Assembly (NCBI GenBank): GCA_030272585.1
Contig: BSYQ01000004.1
Location: 992,001-1,056,000, forward strand
DNA length: 64,000 nucleotides
Direction: 5' to 3'
Source: Bryopsis sp. KO-2023
Taxonomy: Eukaryota; Chlorophyta; Ulvophyceae; Bryopsidales; Bryopsidaceae
Shown: in pieces, positions 1 through 12,985 of the stretch
Position numbering within the stretch: the first letter of the stretch is position 1
Layout: every line of letters begins with the position of its first letter
Program-made: the position numbers and the translations under genes
The notes under the pieces: generated by a model
What the model was told of the DNA's origin: nothing
The model's input: only the letters and a program-made list of their open reading frames with translations
Database searches by the model: none

Positions 1-1317
1 AGCTCATGGCACTCAGTGGAGGAATTGGTGAGCTCAATAGTCATAGTGTTGATGTACCTTTACAGGATGCAAAGGGCTGTTCGATTATTGACTGAGTTTC
101 ATTTCGACTGGAAAGCACGGTTGCCAATCCTTGAGAAACCCTTGATGTTTTTTTGGGAAAGAGCATTTCAAAGTGCAAGCAAATGAAACTCGAATTGGTC
201 CATGTGCTTTACAGGAGGGGGTGTGAAGGAGCCAGAACCGACAATTCCCTCCACTCCTGCGCCTCAACCCTCAGCTCATCCCGATGGGCCACCTCCTTCG
301 ATACGATTCGCCCCAGCTGCAGCAGCTTCCCCTCCTTCGATACCATTTGCCCCAGTTTCAGCAGTTCCCCCCCAAGCACCACCTCCAGGGTGGAGCAAAG
401 CTTTTGAGAACGCTGCACCAGTCGCCTATCCCTCTGACGGGGGGGAGCCAACACTTCCATATGGGGATTCTCACCCAACTGGTTCCACTGTCCTGCCACC
501 AAGTAACCCAGACTTTGCTGTGCCGCACTATGGACCTTCTAAGGTGAGCAAAAGGATGAGATTCGCCCAGCTGTGTGTCATTTTAATAGATTGGGTTGGA
601 CCAGTGAAAGCAAGCCTTGCCCTGGAAGCACTTCCTGGTGCCATTTGTTGCTGATTTACCAGCAGTCAGACATTCTATTTTTAGATAGAATAAGCGTCGC
701 CACTTCAGTTTTTGGACCTGGGGGCATTTGTTGTTACTGATTTCCCAGCAGTCGGGCATTATATTTTTAGATAAAATAAGCGTAGCAACTTCAGTTTTTG
801 GACCTGGTTCCCACGGAGTTGTGTGTTTCGTTGTGTCTGACAGGGTGAATACACCGATGCCCAACATGCAGCCACTGCAGCAATGAAAGCTGCCGAGGAT
901 GCCAGAAAAGCTGCAGATGCTGCACAGATGTTCGCCTCTCAACGCTTGCCTGATGGGAGCGAACCCATGGACGTCGACAGCACCAAATCTGGATCCTCCT
1001 TTTCTAAAGGACCGCCGCCAAGCATGCAGGAGCAGTACCCCCCGAAAGGCTTCACAGTCAAATCTCCTGAAGAGCTGGAACAACAGTACAATGCTGCTCC
1101 GGGGGCACCAGAGAAAGGAGGTCCACCGACGGCACCCCCGGCTGGACCTGGTGATGGGGGTCTGCCTGACGTACCAACAAGAGCCCCTCCAAGGGGGGAT
1201 GTCGATGATTTGCCCGGGATTCAAGGGTTGCCGGGGAGTATGGATATGCCACCACCCAGCAATGAGTTGGAGGACCTGAATCAGAGGTTCGAAGACTTGA
1301 AGCGACGCGGTAACTGA
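1..1317 (+). CDS. IST1-like ESCRT-III regulator, C-terminal part (5' end off window)
   Basis: Three exons fit in phase: 1-27 (ends in phase 1 before GTGAGC), 215-543 and 844-1317 with a TGA stop. The visible protein is a long Pro/Ala-rich linker, then an Ala-rich helical stretch (about residues 120-150 of the visible part), then a C-terminus reading NELEDLNQRFEDLKRRGN. That end matches the MIT-interacting motif (MIM) that closes IST1 proteins, with the pattern D/E-L-x-x-R-F-x-x-L-K-x-R. IST1 family proteins bind the MIT domains of Vps4 and LIP5 and regulate ESCRT-III disassembly in multivesicular body formation and cytokinesis. The Ala-rich repeat before the tail is also typical of plant and algal IST1-like proteins. 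The N-terminal IST1 helical domain would lie left of the window, so the call rests on the tail alone. Confidence 0.72.
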
Positions 1318-2080
1318 GGAAGGACGAAAGGAAATCAAAATTTTGGTAGGGAGTAGGGGTCAACCAGCAAGGATGTATCTTGACAGAAAGGTCCCATCAT
1401 CAGAACAAAAAGTAGGGTTTTAGGTAGGGGTTTTTATGGGTTCGAGGTCGTAATGGAGTCGTGTACAATAGAGTTTATGTGGGGAGTTTTGTGTGGCCCT
1501 TTTAGACTTTGAGCAGCATTATTAATGATCAGTCTGTTTTGGGTTCGATGGGGTGTCTCTGTGAGGGCCTGGCTGGATAAACACTGTGAAACTTGTTGTA
1601 TTCGTGTTTAATATTTGGATTTGCATGGGAGGCAACGTAACTTGAAAAAGGATCTTCAAAGTCTCAAGAAAAATTTGCACAAAAATTAGCAGCAAAAAAC
1701 ACAGCTGTTCCCAGGACATGCTACACATTGCATACCATGCCAACCCCCCTTTCAAGAGAAAAATCTGAAAAATTCTACATCGCGTTTGTGAATTGCCACG
1801 ACGCTCTGCACGTTTTCGCAATCAAAACAATGACCTGAACTCAGGGGTGGGCTTTCAACCTCAACCTAATACATATAAAATACAAAAACGAAACACAGCA
1901 GCACTCCTCATCCAATCTAGATGATGGGAATCCTTTTATTCATGCAAACTCCCTCCTCCCTCCACCACCAACCCACCAGTGCATCACTGGATTCACAACT
2001 GGACCCAGCCAGCTGTGTTGAATGCAATCAAGCAGGAAAGGACCTTCTTACTTGCATGGCCTATTTTTTGCTCGATCCTT
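1318..2080. other. intergenic, convergent gene ends
   Basis: Lies between the stops of the IST1-like gene (+) and the ML-domain gene (-). AT-rich 3' flanking sequence; no coding exon or repeat that I can support. Confidence 0.6.
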
Positions 2081-2587
2081 TCAAGAGATTGGGAGGTCGT
2101 TCTCCTCTACCCCGTTTCCATTGCCACTCAGATCCATCCTCAAATCAACACAGGCGAAAGGCTGGCCGTCGCACGTCTCTGCCGTGATGTGAACGTCGTA
2201 CACCTTACGAGGGGTGAACCATGGCAAAGGCTTCGTGAACTGAAGTCCAGCCGACCCCACCAGCGGACACTCCCCAGATATCAAATAATCGCAAATGTTC
2301 ATTCCCTTCAGATTGCCCACAGTGACGGCGACGCTCTTTCCGAATATCTTAAAACCGTACGTCACTTTGGCGCTGAACGTGGCGCAATCGACGGACCGGA
2401 ACACCTCCCCCGCCACCGCCAGCGTCACGTCGCCAGGGACGGAAGGCTGGTCGGGTTCCTGACTGACCTCCTTCACACGGTACAGCTCGTGCATCGCTGC
2501 CGTCCCGCAGTCGGTGTAGCTAAGGCGCAAGCTCGTGGATGTCCCGAACAAACACAGGAGCAGGAAAGGAACAAGAATTGCGCCCAT
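2081..2587 (-). CDS. secreted ML-domain (MD-2/NPC2-like) lipid-binding protein
   Basis: A single-exon 168-aa protein from the ATG at 2587; the open frame extends four codons upstream without another ATG. Residues 1-20 form a hydrophobic signal peptide (MGAILVPFLLLCLFG). The mature part has six cysteines (27, 68, 99, 107, 139, 146) with the ML-domain layout: a first Cys in an S-Y-T-D-C-G motif, a close central pair, and a last pair near the C-terminal strand. It also carries the family's short F-T-K-P-L-P segment before the late strands. ML proteins such as NPC2 and fungal PG/PI transfer protein are small secreted or lysosomal beta-sandwiches that bind sterols or phospholipids. Length suits the family. 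The ligand cannot be told from sequence. It is divergent from the coiled-coil gene at 3109. Confidence 0.8.
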   Translation of the reverse strand: MGAILVPFLLLCLFGTSTSLRLSYTDCGTAAMHELYRVKEVSQEPDQPSVPGDVTLAVAGEVFRSVDCATFSAKVTYGFKIFGKSVAVTVGNLKGMNICDYLISGECPLVGSAGLQFTKPLPWFTPRKVYDVHITAETCDGQPFACVDLRMDLSGNGNGVEENDLPIS

Positions 2588-3108
2588 CGCGACCGCCAAT
2601 ATCGCTTTCTATAGATAGGGGTTGTAAGGGGGTTGAGCGTGGACTCTAGTACAGGCTAGATAGTTTCCACACCACCAAGACGCCCTCCACCAAAAAATAC
2701 TCCAGGCCAGCGCATGTTCCATCACGTGATCGAATCCTTCAGGCAGAGAATGCCACCTTCTTACCAGCTTCCTCCACTCTGCTCGCGCGTTAATCTGCAT
2801 TCTCCCTCAATCGTTCAGCCCTTTTCCTGTTCAACAGGGAAAAACCGAGCGCCAGAATACCCTTCGACAGTCCGGTTTCGCACGCCTTTTCGCCACGCCG
2901 TCTTGAGATTGAAAGAAGAACGTACCACTCGCACTCTCGACTTTCTGTCTGCCTTTTGCGAGGGTCGCCCGTCGAGGGGGCTGACGACTTTTTTGGGGGG
3001 AGAACCTCGGAAATGCTATTCAGGACCTGGCCTACTCTCGGGCTGGTTTTAAGAAGGCGTGGTTATTGATCGGAGTTTCCTGGTTTGTTGTCGACTTGGG
3101 TATTTGGG
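2588..3108. other. divergent intergenic region
   Basis: About 520 bp between two divergent start codons (ML gene, minus; coiled-coil gene, plus), so it should hold both promoters. No clear TATA box or other motif stands out. Confidence 0.5.
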
Positions 3109-6100
3109 ATGGCTTTGCAGCTGGTGACGACGACGACGCCCCCGAGCAACTTGGGCTCGGATCGCGAGAAACAGGTGACCTCCACGGTAAGACGAACGCT
3201 AGGCCATCCCATAAAAAGTACATCGTTCACTTGTCATGGAGGAAAAAAGGTTGCTTCTTTCCTTTTCGGGCCACCCTGCGTCTTGTGATCCCAAAAATAG
3301 GGCCTGGAGTTTTTCCCTCAAAGTTTTCTTACGAGCTGCGGAAACGAGTCGATCGATGTTCCCCCCAAACGTGAAAAATAGTCTTCCCCGAAAGACGTCA
3401 GCATTTTCGTCGGCTGCACTCGAAAAGTTCGGTTGGAGCTTGGGTGTCTTGTTGAGAATTTTCCAGTTGGAAAATAAACATGCAGGATACGGAGCTAAGA
3501 ATGAAGCTAAACGACAAGGAAATGGAGTTGATCGAACTGAGGCACCAGCAACTCCAGCTCCTGGTGGGAAATTGTATGAAAAAAAATAATGGAATACATT
3601 TTTTTCCCCATCAAATTCAACCCCAGGATATTTGTATAATATTTAAAAAAAAAAAAAACTCTGTTAGCATGGCAGCCAAGCTGATATGAGAAGCTTCACC
3701 CAGGCATTTGATTGTTTTCCCAAAATAACCGTTGAAATCCGTTGGAACTCTGACGGAGTTGGTTTTGGGTCTGCATTGGTAGAATGCTTCGAAGGGCGCT
3801 CGTGAAAATTTGGAGTCGGCTTTGTTGGCCAAAGAAGGAGCTGTGAAGGAACTGGAGGATGCGTTGTTGACCAGAGAACAGGGACTGGAAAAGTCGGTCC
3901 TCCGAAATCAAGAGCTAGATCAATTGAACAAAAAGGCAGCGGCCGAACTCCGTGAAGCTTATTCCAAGGTGAATAAGCGAATGCATACTCACACACATAT
4001 GCACACAGTCATCAAGGTGGCCTCGGTGTCGAAACACAATTCAACATTTTCATGTACAGGAAAACCTTCAAGATTGTACACCCTCAGGAAGAAAAAAGCA
4101 GGAATTGTTTCACTTAATGAAATCGAAAGCTTGGTGAAAGAAAGGGCCCATCACAAATTGAGCATCGATGTCTTTATAACCACCACCTTGCCATTTGGGA
4201 GGCTGAAAAATCCCGATATATCTTCATTGGTTTTCTTTCTTTTTTTTTTCCGCTACCAACTAAGATGAACCATGATCCACCAGCAATGCCCCTTGCCCTT
4301 CCTTTTCTTTCGACTGCTCCAAAATGCAACTCTCCTTGAACATACACTGGAAAACTGAACAAACATAACCCCCCTGGTGAACCTTCAGATCAAGCGTCTT
4401 GACAAGGCGGTTGGTGAAGGGAAAAACCGAATCAAATGCATGGAAGAGTTGGCCAAAATTCACGAGGCCGATCTGGCGAAATGCCAAGGCGAACGCCAAA
4501 AGCTGATTGCTGATGCTGAGAAATTGCGAATGGACCATAGGGAGGAAATGGATGCCCTGAAACACTCCACCTCAAGTGCGTGTTCAGCCCACACTAGAAA
4601 ATTTGATACCTCCACTATAACCCCTCCCCAATTGAACAAATCTTGGCCATGAAAGTAGTGAAAAATGTTTGTGTTGGTCTACTGCTGAATGATAATTAAT
4701 GGAGGTTTTCAGTTTTGTCCGAACAGCCTTTACAGTAGATCAGCAAGGAAAACAAGGAAAAATTTGCGAACAAACAAGACTGGGGAATTATTTTTCCTTA
4801 TGTTTTCATTCCAAGCAAAAGAAAGGAAAAAACGGCAAAAGGGAAAAATCTGAATGCTTTACAGATGAGGTGCAAATGGGTAACAGGAAATCGGCCCACC
4901 TTGAATCCGAAATCGAAAGACTGCGACATGAGAATGTGGAGCTAATCGAATCTGTGAGGTCCAGAGAAATTGAGCTTCGGGGAGTCTCGACCGGTTCACA
5001 GGTATAATTTTGGATTTGTTTGTGCATCTCTCTGAGCCAGCAATGGTTTTTTTGTGGCTCCATATATTTTTTTATTAAAAGATATTATATTTTTTTGGAA
5101 TTTTTTCCCTCAAATTTATTGCATCAAGGCAGTGCGAATGGGTGATATCGGGGCTGACCGCTCCAGAAACAGGATACCAATTTGCACCACCAATCTGACT
5201 CAACCTGTATTTTTTTAATTTTTTTATATATAATTCGGCAGCCTTGCATTCTTGTCATTCTTCCTCTTGAGTTATTTGTTTTGTGTGTGTTGTTGCTGTG
5301 TTTTTTTGTGTGCGTTTTTTTTGGGGGGGGGGACTTTTCCTTTTCCTAATTCGTTAAGCTAGGTTGATGAGTCTTGACTGAAAGTGTTTGCATGTTCAAT
5401 AGGACATTCAACGACAATTGATTCAACTGCGAGACAGACTGGTTCTCTGGACAGGAGGGGACATCCATTCCGGATCGGGGGTCAGCAGTGTTTTGGATTC
5501 TCGAAAATCGTGGTCGTCCACTGTCGATGGTGGTAAACTGGTGAGCTCAATAACTAATAGAGAAAATTATGCTGCATTCTCAGGTTAAAAAATACACAAG
5601 AGCATTTTGCCGTTTTTTTTCAACCTATTTTGTCTAATGGATTAATCTGTTTTGACGGCAGCATGGGCCCCAAGAAATGATGAAGGAAATACAAAAAGAG
5701 GTGGAAAAACTTCACGCAAAAGCTCTGAAGCGAGAAACATTGGCCCGGAAATACAAAGATGGGTGTCGAGCTTACAAGGTGAGCTGTACGTTTTCCTCCA
5801 GAAAATCTGATTTTGTGTGGGGGATTACTTGTGACTTTAATTTTTTTTGTTTTTTTTTACTTTGTACAGTATTTTTTTTCTACAGTAGAAAAAATACTTT
5901 TTAAAGAGATATGTCGATCATAAAGCTTGTTTGGTCTGGAAAGTGGTTTGTCCTGTTCTTTGCCATTTCGCACATGAACAGCACCAGAAAAAAGACTAGA
6001 AAGAGACATTTTTCCCTCCTTTTTTCCACTTTTGTTCTTCTATTCATAGGCAAAATGATTTCTCAACGATGAGCTGACACAGCTTTTTCATTCCTTTTTG

Positions 6101-9100
6101 CCATATTTTTTTACTTTTCCGGACTTCTTCAGAGTCGCTTGGAAGAATTCGAAGCCAAATCAAATTCGTCCAAATCTACCATGGAATCCTTGAAATCAGA
6201 AATCAAGCGATTGAAAGGTGAACTCTTGGCATCCGAAGACAAATTAAAGGATACGCAAGATAGTTTGAAAGAAGGTCTGGATCGGGACCTCAAAGAAGCC
6301 AATGCAAAAATCAAAGACTTGGTCGCCCAATTGACGCGGAAAGGTAATGTTTCTGAAGATCAACGCCATCTGCCTAACCCCTATTGAGGTTATCGTTTTT
6401 CCTCTTATTATTATTATTATTTTGTTATTATTTTTCCCTTTTATTCTTTTTCTTTTTTTCTTTTTTTTCCCTCAATGGATTGAGACAGCATACTGCATCA
6501 GTTTCGTCTTTTTTGGCCAGAGCGTTTTTAAAACAAGTATCTACGAAGTGGTTTGTTGCATTGAATCTATCAATATAGAGTTCTCATTTGTCATATTTTT
6601 TTAATAACAGAAATAGATACAAAAAGTTTATTGGAGTTACCAATTACTAGCCAATTACTCATTATTACTCATTGTTTGCGTATTGAGGCTTGCTGTTTGA
6701 ATTTGCCTGTGGATGTTCTTTCTGTTTCGACAGTTTCGGCTGTGTTGCAGACAGGTCTCTACAGAGCAGTGCATTGGAAGTGGAGGCGGCTGGCCAAAAA
6801 CTCACCGACATGGAGAATAGAATCATTCATGCCGAAAAGTAAAGAAAAGGGGGGAAGGGGGGGACTCGTTCAGATTACCTGCATTATTAAAGTCAGACTG
6901 GCTGACATATATTGGTCCCAACACCAACCAGAATCATCATGACCATTTCTTCTTCAAGGGGTCATTTTTGGAGAACACGTGTGTGTTCTTTTCACTTTTT
7001 TTTTCGGGATGTGAAAATTTCAAGAGATATAAAAAATATAAAAAATGTCTAAAGATATAAAAAGAGCTTTTTCCAGAGCTCTCCCCCATTTTTTCCCAAA
7101 CTGTTCATTTATTTCAACTTTTTTATTTGATTATATCATGATGTTATTGTGATTTTTGTTGTCATTATTCTTTTATTTTGTTTTTTATTTCTTGAATAAA
7201 ATAAATTTGGATGAAATCGATTATAGGCGGGCGGAGCATTCCGAAGTCCGAAATCAACAGCTAGGGGATAGAGTCTTGGAAGCGGAACAGCACCTGAGGG
7301 AGTCAATTGCGGAAAATGAAGAATTGGATGCTCGACTGCGAAGAACTGAAGGAGAATTGATGGATACTAAACGGTAGGGGTTAACCAGGTTTTTTTTAAT
7401 ATACCCATGTATATATAATATACTTAGACATTATCTTATTTTTGTTTCTTTTTCTGTTTTTGCATTGAGCAAAGACAAGTGATTCTGTGATGCTGGACAT
7501 CTTTGTGTCTTTTTCAGGTGGATATCTTATAGGATCTAATTTTGGTTGACAAAGAGTGAGGGTTTCGTACATACAGATTTATAAAAAAAATGTTTAAAAA
7601 AAGCAAAAAATTGAAGCTTTTTGAAAGAAAACAAGGAATGGTATATTAATTTGGTGTGTGTATGTATGAATGTTTTCGGGAATTATAAATATATATACAT
7701 ATAGTGTTGTATCATGCGCTGTAAATATGTTTTAGTAACCACATCAGAGAATGTGAAAAATATCAATTTTGTTGTGAAAGGAATTGGGATGCGTCGTCGA
7801 ACCGAATATCTAATACATCACATCAAATCGAAAACGCACTCAGGTATCCACCACACATGCCTGCCGTATCGATTCAATCTTTATGTTTATTTATTATTTT
7901 ATTATCTGTACCATCACTTTACTGTTCTGATTTGTGCATCCATGTAGCAGCTGTGTTTTGTTGCCTTGTTGTTTAGTCATGTGTTTTGAGGGGAGAAGAA
8001 AAAGTGCATAGATTATTAAAAACAGATATTCTGTATGAATGTGTGCAGTAAATCTCGTGTTGCTATGAGTGGGGGGGGAGGGGTTTTCTAAATCAATAGA
8101 TACAATATATCAATATATGTCCTGTCCTTTTTCTTCTGAGAGGTATCAAGTTCTTTGATTTTGTGTGGTTTTGACTGTATGTGATTTCTGTTTCAGTCGA
8201 GCAAGAATCGCCGAAGAAAGAAGGGAGGAAGTTGAAAGACATACGGAGGATTTTTCCAGGTGATAAAAATAACCCCTTGTGAGAGGTCCTGGATGAGATT
8301 TAAAAAAAAAAATGAAAAAATAATAATGATAATAATTTAATGCTGGGCAATTTTTTGTGAATGATGCTGCCAATTTCTACGACCGAATCCACAGGTTCAT
8401 TGTGCAAGATAAAAATATGTCCTTCAAAATGACTGAAACCTTTGGGCTTCGACTTTTTTGGTGTCTCAGAAATCATGAAAGAGAAAGAGCTTGAAATTCA
8501 AATTTGATTTTTAGTGTTTTTTTTTTTAATGCATCAGGAGAGCCACCACAGCTGAGCGGCGGTGTGAAGATTTGCTTCGGAAATTGGAAGACTGCAGCAA
8601 GAGGGGCGAAAAATCAGATCGAGATCTGGCCAATTCGGAAAGGAGGGTTGCGGAAGCCGAAGAAGCACTATCAGAAGCTTCCAGGTAGACCCATTAAATA
8701 ATAATAATAATAAATAATGTTGCTTCTGACAGTGCTGGGTCTGACTGCTGCCGACTCAGGTTTGGCACAGGCCTGTTCTCAGTTTACTGTTTTTTGTGTT
8801 TTATTCTTGAAAGTCCAAAAACGTGTGTGATGTAGATGCTCTCTCTCTCTTTTTCTTTCAGCAATGTCTTTTGAAAAGAGCATATGTTTTGACAGGAAAA
8901 CTAAGCAGGCTGAAAATCGAGCGGCGAACAATGAGTGGAGGGCTACGGAGGCTGAGAATTGGCTGTCCGAGTTTGAGCGAAGGGCAAAGGATGCTGAGAG
9001 TCGTGCGAACGATTTGGAACAGAAATTCAGACACACAGAGGGGCGATGCAAATCAGCAGAAGTAGGCAATATTGCGCAAACTCATTTCTAATTATGCACT

Positions 9101-10959
9101 TCTAATAAATAGATTATCTATTTATTTATTTCATCCAAATCGGAAAGGAAAGAGACATGCAGAACTGAAACTGGAAACAAATACCTGGACATTAATTGTT
9201 GCTCTTTTTGTCGGTGCACCATGTTTCTCATAATTTATGGATCTTTAGAAAAGAAAGAAAATTTCAATGAACCCAAAAGGAGAAGGGAAGCAAGGCCTGC
9301 GATACGAAATCCTGCAGATATACAGTGCAACTTTCAGATGATGTTAACGTTTATTTTCTGCGATTTTTTCTGTTTTTTGTTTTATTGATGATAGTCTAGA
9401 GCCCTTGAAGCTGAGCGGCAATCGGTGGAAGCAGAGGGAAGAGTTTCTGGCCTTGAAAGGAAGCTGAGGGAGGCGGAGAAATCCTTGGAGGAGGTAAAGC
9501 AACACTGGAAAGATGCTGAAAGAGCAAAAGATGAAACAGAAGGCATAGTCAGAACTGCAGAAGCAGCAATGAAAAAGGTGGATGCAAACCTCGCATTTTT
9601 TTTAATATTTTTTTGGCTTGTTATTTTCTTAGACACAACGTATGGCCAAGAGCTTCTGGGAAAAAATGCAGGATCGTCTGAAAAAAAATGTGGGAAGTTG
9701 TTGTGAGTACGGGGTTTAGTAATGAAAAATGAAAATTTTCTTGGATTTGTTTTAGGTGAGAGTGGAGAGTGAAACTGAATTGAATCAAGTGAGGACTGTG
9801 TCAGACATGCGAAGGAAGCAAGAACTGCAGGAGATGCAAGATCTCAAATTGGAGGTTCAAAAACTAAAATTGGCAAAGGTGAATAGGAGCAGTACGGCCA
9901 GAATATACAACCTCACTGAAAAAAATGAATAAAAGTTAATTCACTAATTATTATTATTATTTCATTTTCTGATGAGATTAATTGAGACTTTTACTTTTGA
10001 GGAGAAACCCCCTGGCATTCTTTCAGCCAAAAATATCTTGCATTGGATTCTTTCTCAGGCTCGTTCGGACAACAGAGTTGATGAACTTAATTCTGTCATG
10101 AAGCAGCGGCAGTCTGCCTGGGCAACGCTGCATCAGGTCAGACTCAAGACTCCAGCACTCGATTGACCGCATCATGATGTTTTCTAAGATTCTGTTTCCA
10201 AACGAGAAAATGAAAAGAAAAAGTGGCAGAATATGGGGATTGGGGTTAATTAAACCCATCCTCAGTTTTTCTTTTTTCATTGTCGAAATGAGCATTGCTT
10301 GACAAGCGAGGGTGTGGGAGAAGTGCATTTTTTTGCTGATCTTCTCTTCTTTTTTTCTTCCTATAATCATGATTTTTTTCCAATGATATTATGTTGGGGT
10401 GGTGCAACAGCAAGTCGGGGAGGAAGGGGTGAAGCAAGGCGCTATGGAGCAGAGGATACAGGGCTTGGAAGATATGTTGGTGATTAGGGAGAAAACAATG
10501 TCCCAGCTCAAAGCCGCGCTTGCTGATGGACAGAATCAACACTTACAGGTAAAATACAGTCCCCTTGTGGGGGGGAGTATAATTTCTGTGCCTTCCCAAG
10601 CATTAATTTTTTTTTTCTGAAAGAAAGCATAGCGTTCTGGTGCAAAATCTCACCGGAATGCTATGGTCATTTCATTGACCTCTGTTTGGTGGCTGTTGTT
10701 TTTCTTTCACCCCTGGAAAAAGAGGGGATGAGTTTATTTCTGTGAAAAGAACTGCAAGGAAGTTTTTCGTTAATCATTACTGTGAAAAATAAGCATGCTT
10801 GCGGTGTTGTGTTGATCACAGGATATTGCTCGACTGAAATCCGAAATTCGAAACAAGGAGACAGAAATAATCGAAAGGGACAAGAGGCTGCAAGACTTGG
10901 AGGTGCTGGTTAGAAGAATGGCAGCTCGAACCGAGGGAAATCTGGGGCAAAGCTTTTGA
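3109..10959 (+). CDS. large coiled-coil protein, about 19 exons, family not recognised
   Basis: Exons that join in phase: 3109-3186, 3486-3563, 3783-3968, 4389-4575, 4865-5001, 5403-5540, 5662-5778, 6133-6343, 6751-6838, 7227-7373, 8197-8259, 8538-8684, 8896-9061, 9395-9577, 9633-9689 (weakest), 9756-9878, 10059-10136, 10411-10548, 10822-10959 (TGA). The sum is divisible by three and gives about 819 aa. After a short N-terminus (MALQLVTTTTPPSN) nearly every exon encodes Glu/Lys/Arg/Leu heptads without proline. One non-coiled, Gly/Ser-rich patch lies in the exon at 5403-5540. No catalytic domain, signal peptide or membrane segment is visible. Such proteins usually serve as cytoskeletal, centrosomal or Golgi scaffolds, but that is inference. 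Two donors use GTGGGA (after 3563 and 9689). Exon 9633-9689 could be skipped without breaking frame. Confidence 0.75.
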
Positions 10960-11606
10960 GTTCAAAAAAAAAAAAGCTGGAGCCCGAAGAAATAGACAAA
11001 TTTGAACATTCTCAAGCAGCACAGTGTAATATGGTTGTATGGTCCCATGTCTTTGTTCAATTTCATTTTCATTTTTGCCTTAATGCTGAGAAAAATGGAA
11101 AGATGCAAGAAAACAAGGATTGCCAGTCTATTACAGAACATTACATTCTTTTTACAAAAAGGTTGAGAGTGGGCCTTTTTTGCTATCCCTTTTGCTCCCA
11201 AGATTTTCCCCAGCTTTTTTTCCAGCACAACTTCACACAACTTCTATCCCCGGCTGCAAGAATCCCAACTGCTAGGCAAGTATATTTCCATTTGACGAGG
11301 TTCCCCTGTTCACAGCTACCCCCTATCATCCCTCCCCACTCTTTTTCTACTCTCAGCCGCCTTTCAATCGCTCTGGTGGTTTCTGTTTCATGGCACACAA
11401 CCAACGATAGAGGTTCTAATGCACAACAGCTGTCCATCCTCTTTTACCTTTCTTTTAAAAGAAAGAAAGTTAATGTTGTGGAAACAATGAAATAAAATAA
11501 ACACAAAATGTGAAAAGAGAATATGACTGAAGCAGAGCGACATGCAAACAGTGGTGAGACATTGATCATGGCAATACTCTGCAAAACGAAGGCTTACAGG
11601 AGCAGT
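10960..11606. other. intergenic, convergent gene ends
   Basis: Between the coiled-coil stop and the end of the minus-strand gene. Opens with an A-run just after the stop; otherwise AT-rich and featureless. A minus-strand acceptor-like site (TTTTGCAG) near 11,561 might add a last exon to the next gene. Confidence 0.45.
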
Positions 11607-12985
11607 TCACATGATCAACAGAAACTGGTAGAGCCTCACCTCTTTCCTTTCCTTTGCCCATCTCTCCGTCCACCGCTGAAGGATATAGTTCACATCCTGC
11701 AAAGTGGGGGCGGAGAGCTTATCCTTGAGTGCAGGAGCCATCCGATCTATGTCGAGAGGGAGCTGAGGCTCGTCCCTCCCTAGGAGCTTTTCGCTCTTGA
11801 TATACACATCTCCACACCCAATTTCCATGCTGGAAGTCCGGCTTGCATGAAGCATGTCCGCATCAACACTGGATGACTGCTGGCGAAGGATGATGGAGGA
11901 TTGAATGTTCTTTTTGGTGGGGGGTTCCACACTGCAAGACCTGATCGGTGGCTTTCCAAGCGGTCTCCGTCGCAAGAGGCCGCCTTTCTCACTTTTGTCA
12001 GTGGTGATTGGGGGCAATGTGTTCAGCGTTGACTGGGGACTCTTGTAGCTCCATTGCTGGAAGCTTGGAGAGATCTCTGTGCGTCGGATGCTCATCCGAT
12101 TGATCGTTTGTCGACCCCAGCGAGGGTCTATCCTGCTGCCGCCACCCAGCGATTTTTGCGTTAAGATCTCTTCCCCCGATTCAGACTTCTCCTTGCTGGC
12201 CTCCAATTGTGGAATTTTGATCCTCGAGCAGTCCAAGTGCTCCAAGATATCGGACAGATGCATGTTTGGGTCAGCGACCTTGCTCCTCCCACGATTTTGG
12301 CCGCGATTGTGTTCATCTGAACGTGATGGACAGGCGTGCAGGTGCTTTGGTGCCCCAGTTCTGCTCGCAGGCTCATGCCAAGGAATAGGGTTGGAGGTGC
12401 TCTCATCAAAAACCACCACCACGACTTGCTGCTTGGAGTTGGGGTGATTCTCCAAATTTGGGGCAGACATAACTGCTGTGGCTCGCTCACCAGCGAATCG
12501 TGGCACCTGCACACATTGGAGTGGAAAATGAAACCCAAACATGGCAGGACTTCCTGGTGAATTGAACTTTCACAGCAAATGATACTCTTATTCTTGCTCA
12601 CCCTGGCTGAACCGGGCTCCAACACAACTGTTCTTGACTCATTGGACCCCGTATCGACTGCGCTCAATGGTGGCAATTTCAAGCTATCGGAAAGCACGCC
12701 CTTCGGCAGTGGAACCACTTTTGTAGTCGCATCAGCAGGAAAGCGGTCAGCAAGAATCGCCTTTCGTAGAGTAAGAAGCTATATGTTAGTGCTGAGCCAA
12801 ACAGACAATGAAAACAACCAGCACCACAAGAGAACCATGAGCTTGTTGGTGTTGTATTTCGTTTTTACGTACCTCACCTGCTGCGACGTATCCAAAAGAG
12901 TAGGGAAGCCCTTCACAGGCAAATATCTACCACTAGAGAACACAAGAGGGTCCGAAGCTTCCGAGCACCGCTCGGATTTTGACAT
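11607..12985 (-). CDS. disordered basic/Ser-rich protein, unknown function
   Basis: Three exons on the minus strand join in phase 0: 12985-12878 (starts MSKSERCSEASDPLVF, donor GTGAGG), 12760-12602 (donor GTGAGC) and 12506-11607. Together they give about 388 aa. The protein is rich in Ser, Pro, Arg and Lys, with one acidic/helical patch (residues about 290-388 end in a Trp/Arg/Glu helix, W-T-E-R-W-A-K-E-R). No known domain, signal peptide or membrane span is seen. The third exon has an internal GTGAGG after ...KERKE, so the true C-terminus may be spliced to a small exon further left. It is the first of three unrecognised minus-strand genes in a row. No function is proposed. Confidence 0.6.

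Noticed and set aside
583-1338. 251-codon minus-strand ORF
   Set aside because: Antisense to the Pro-rich IST1-like exon; no start context or coding bias.
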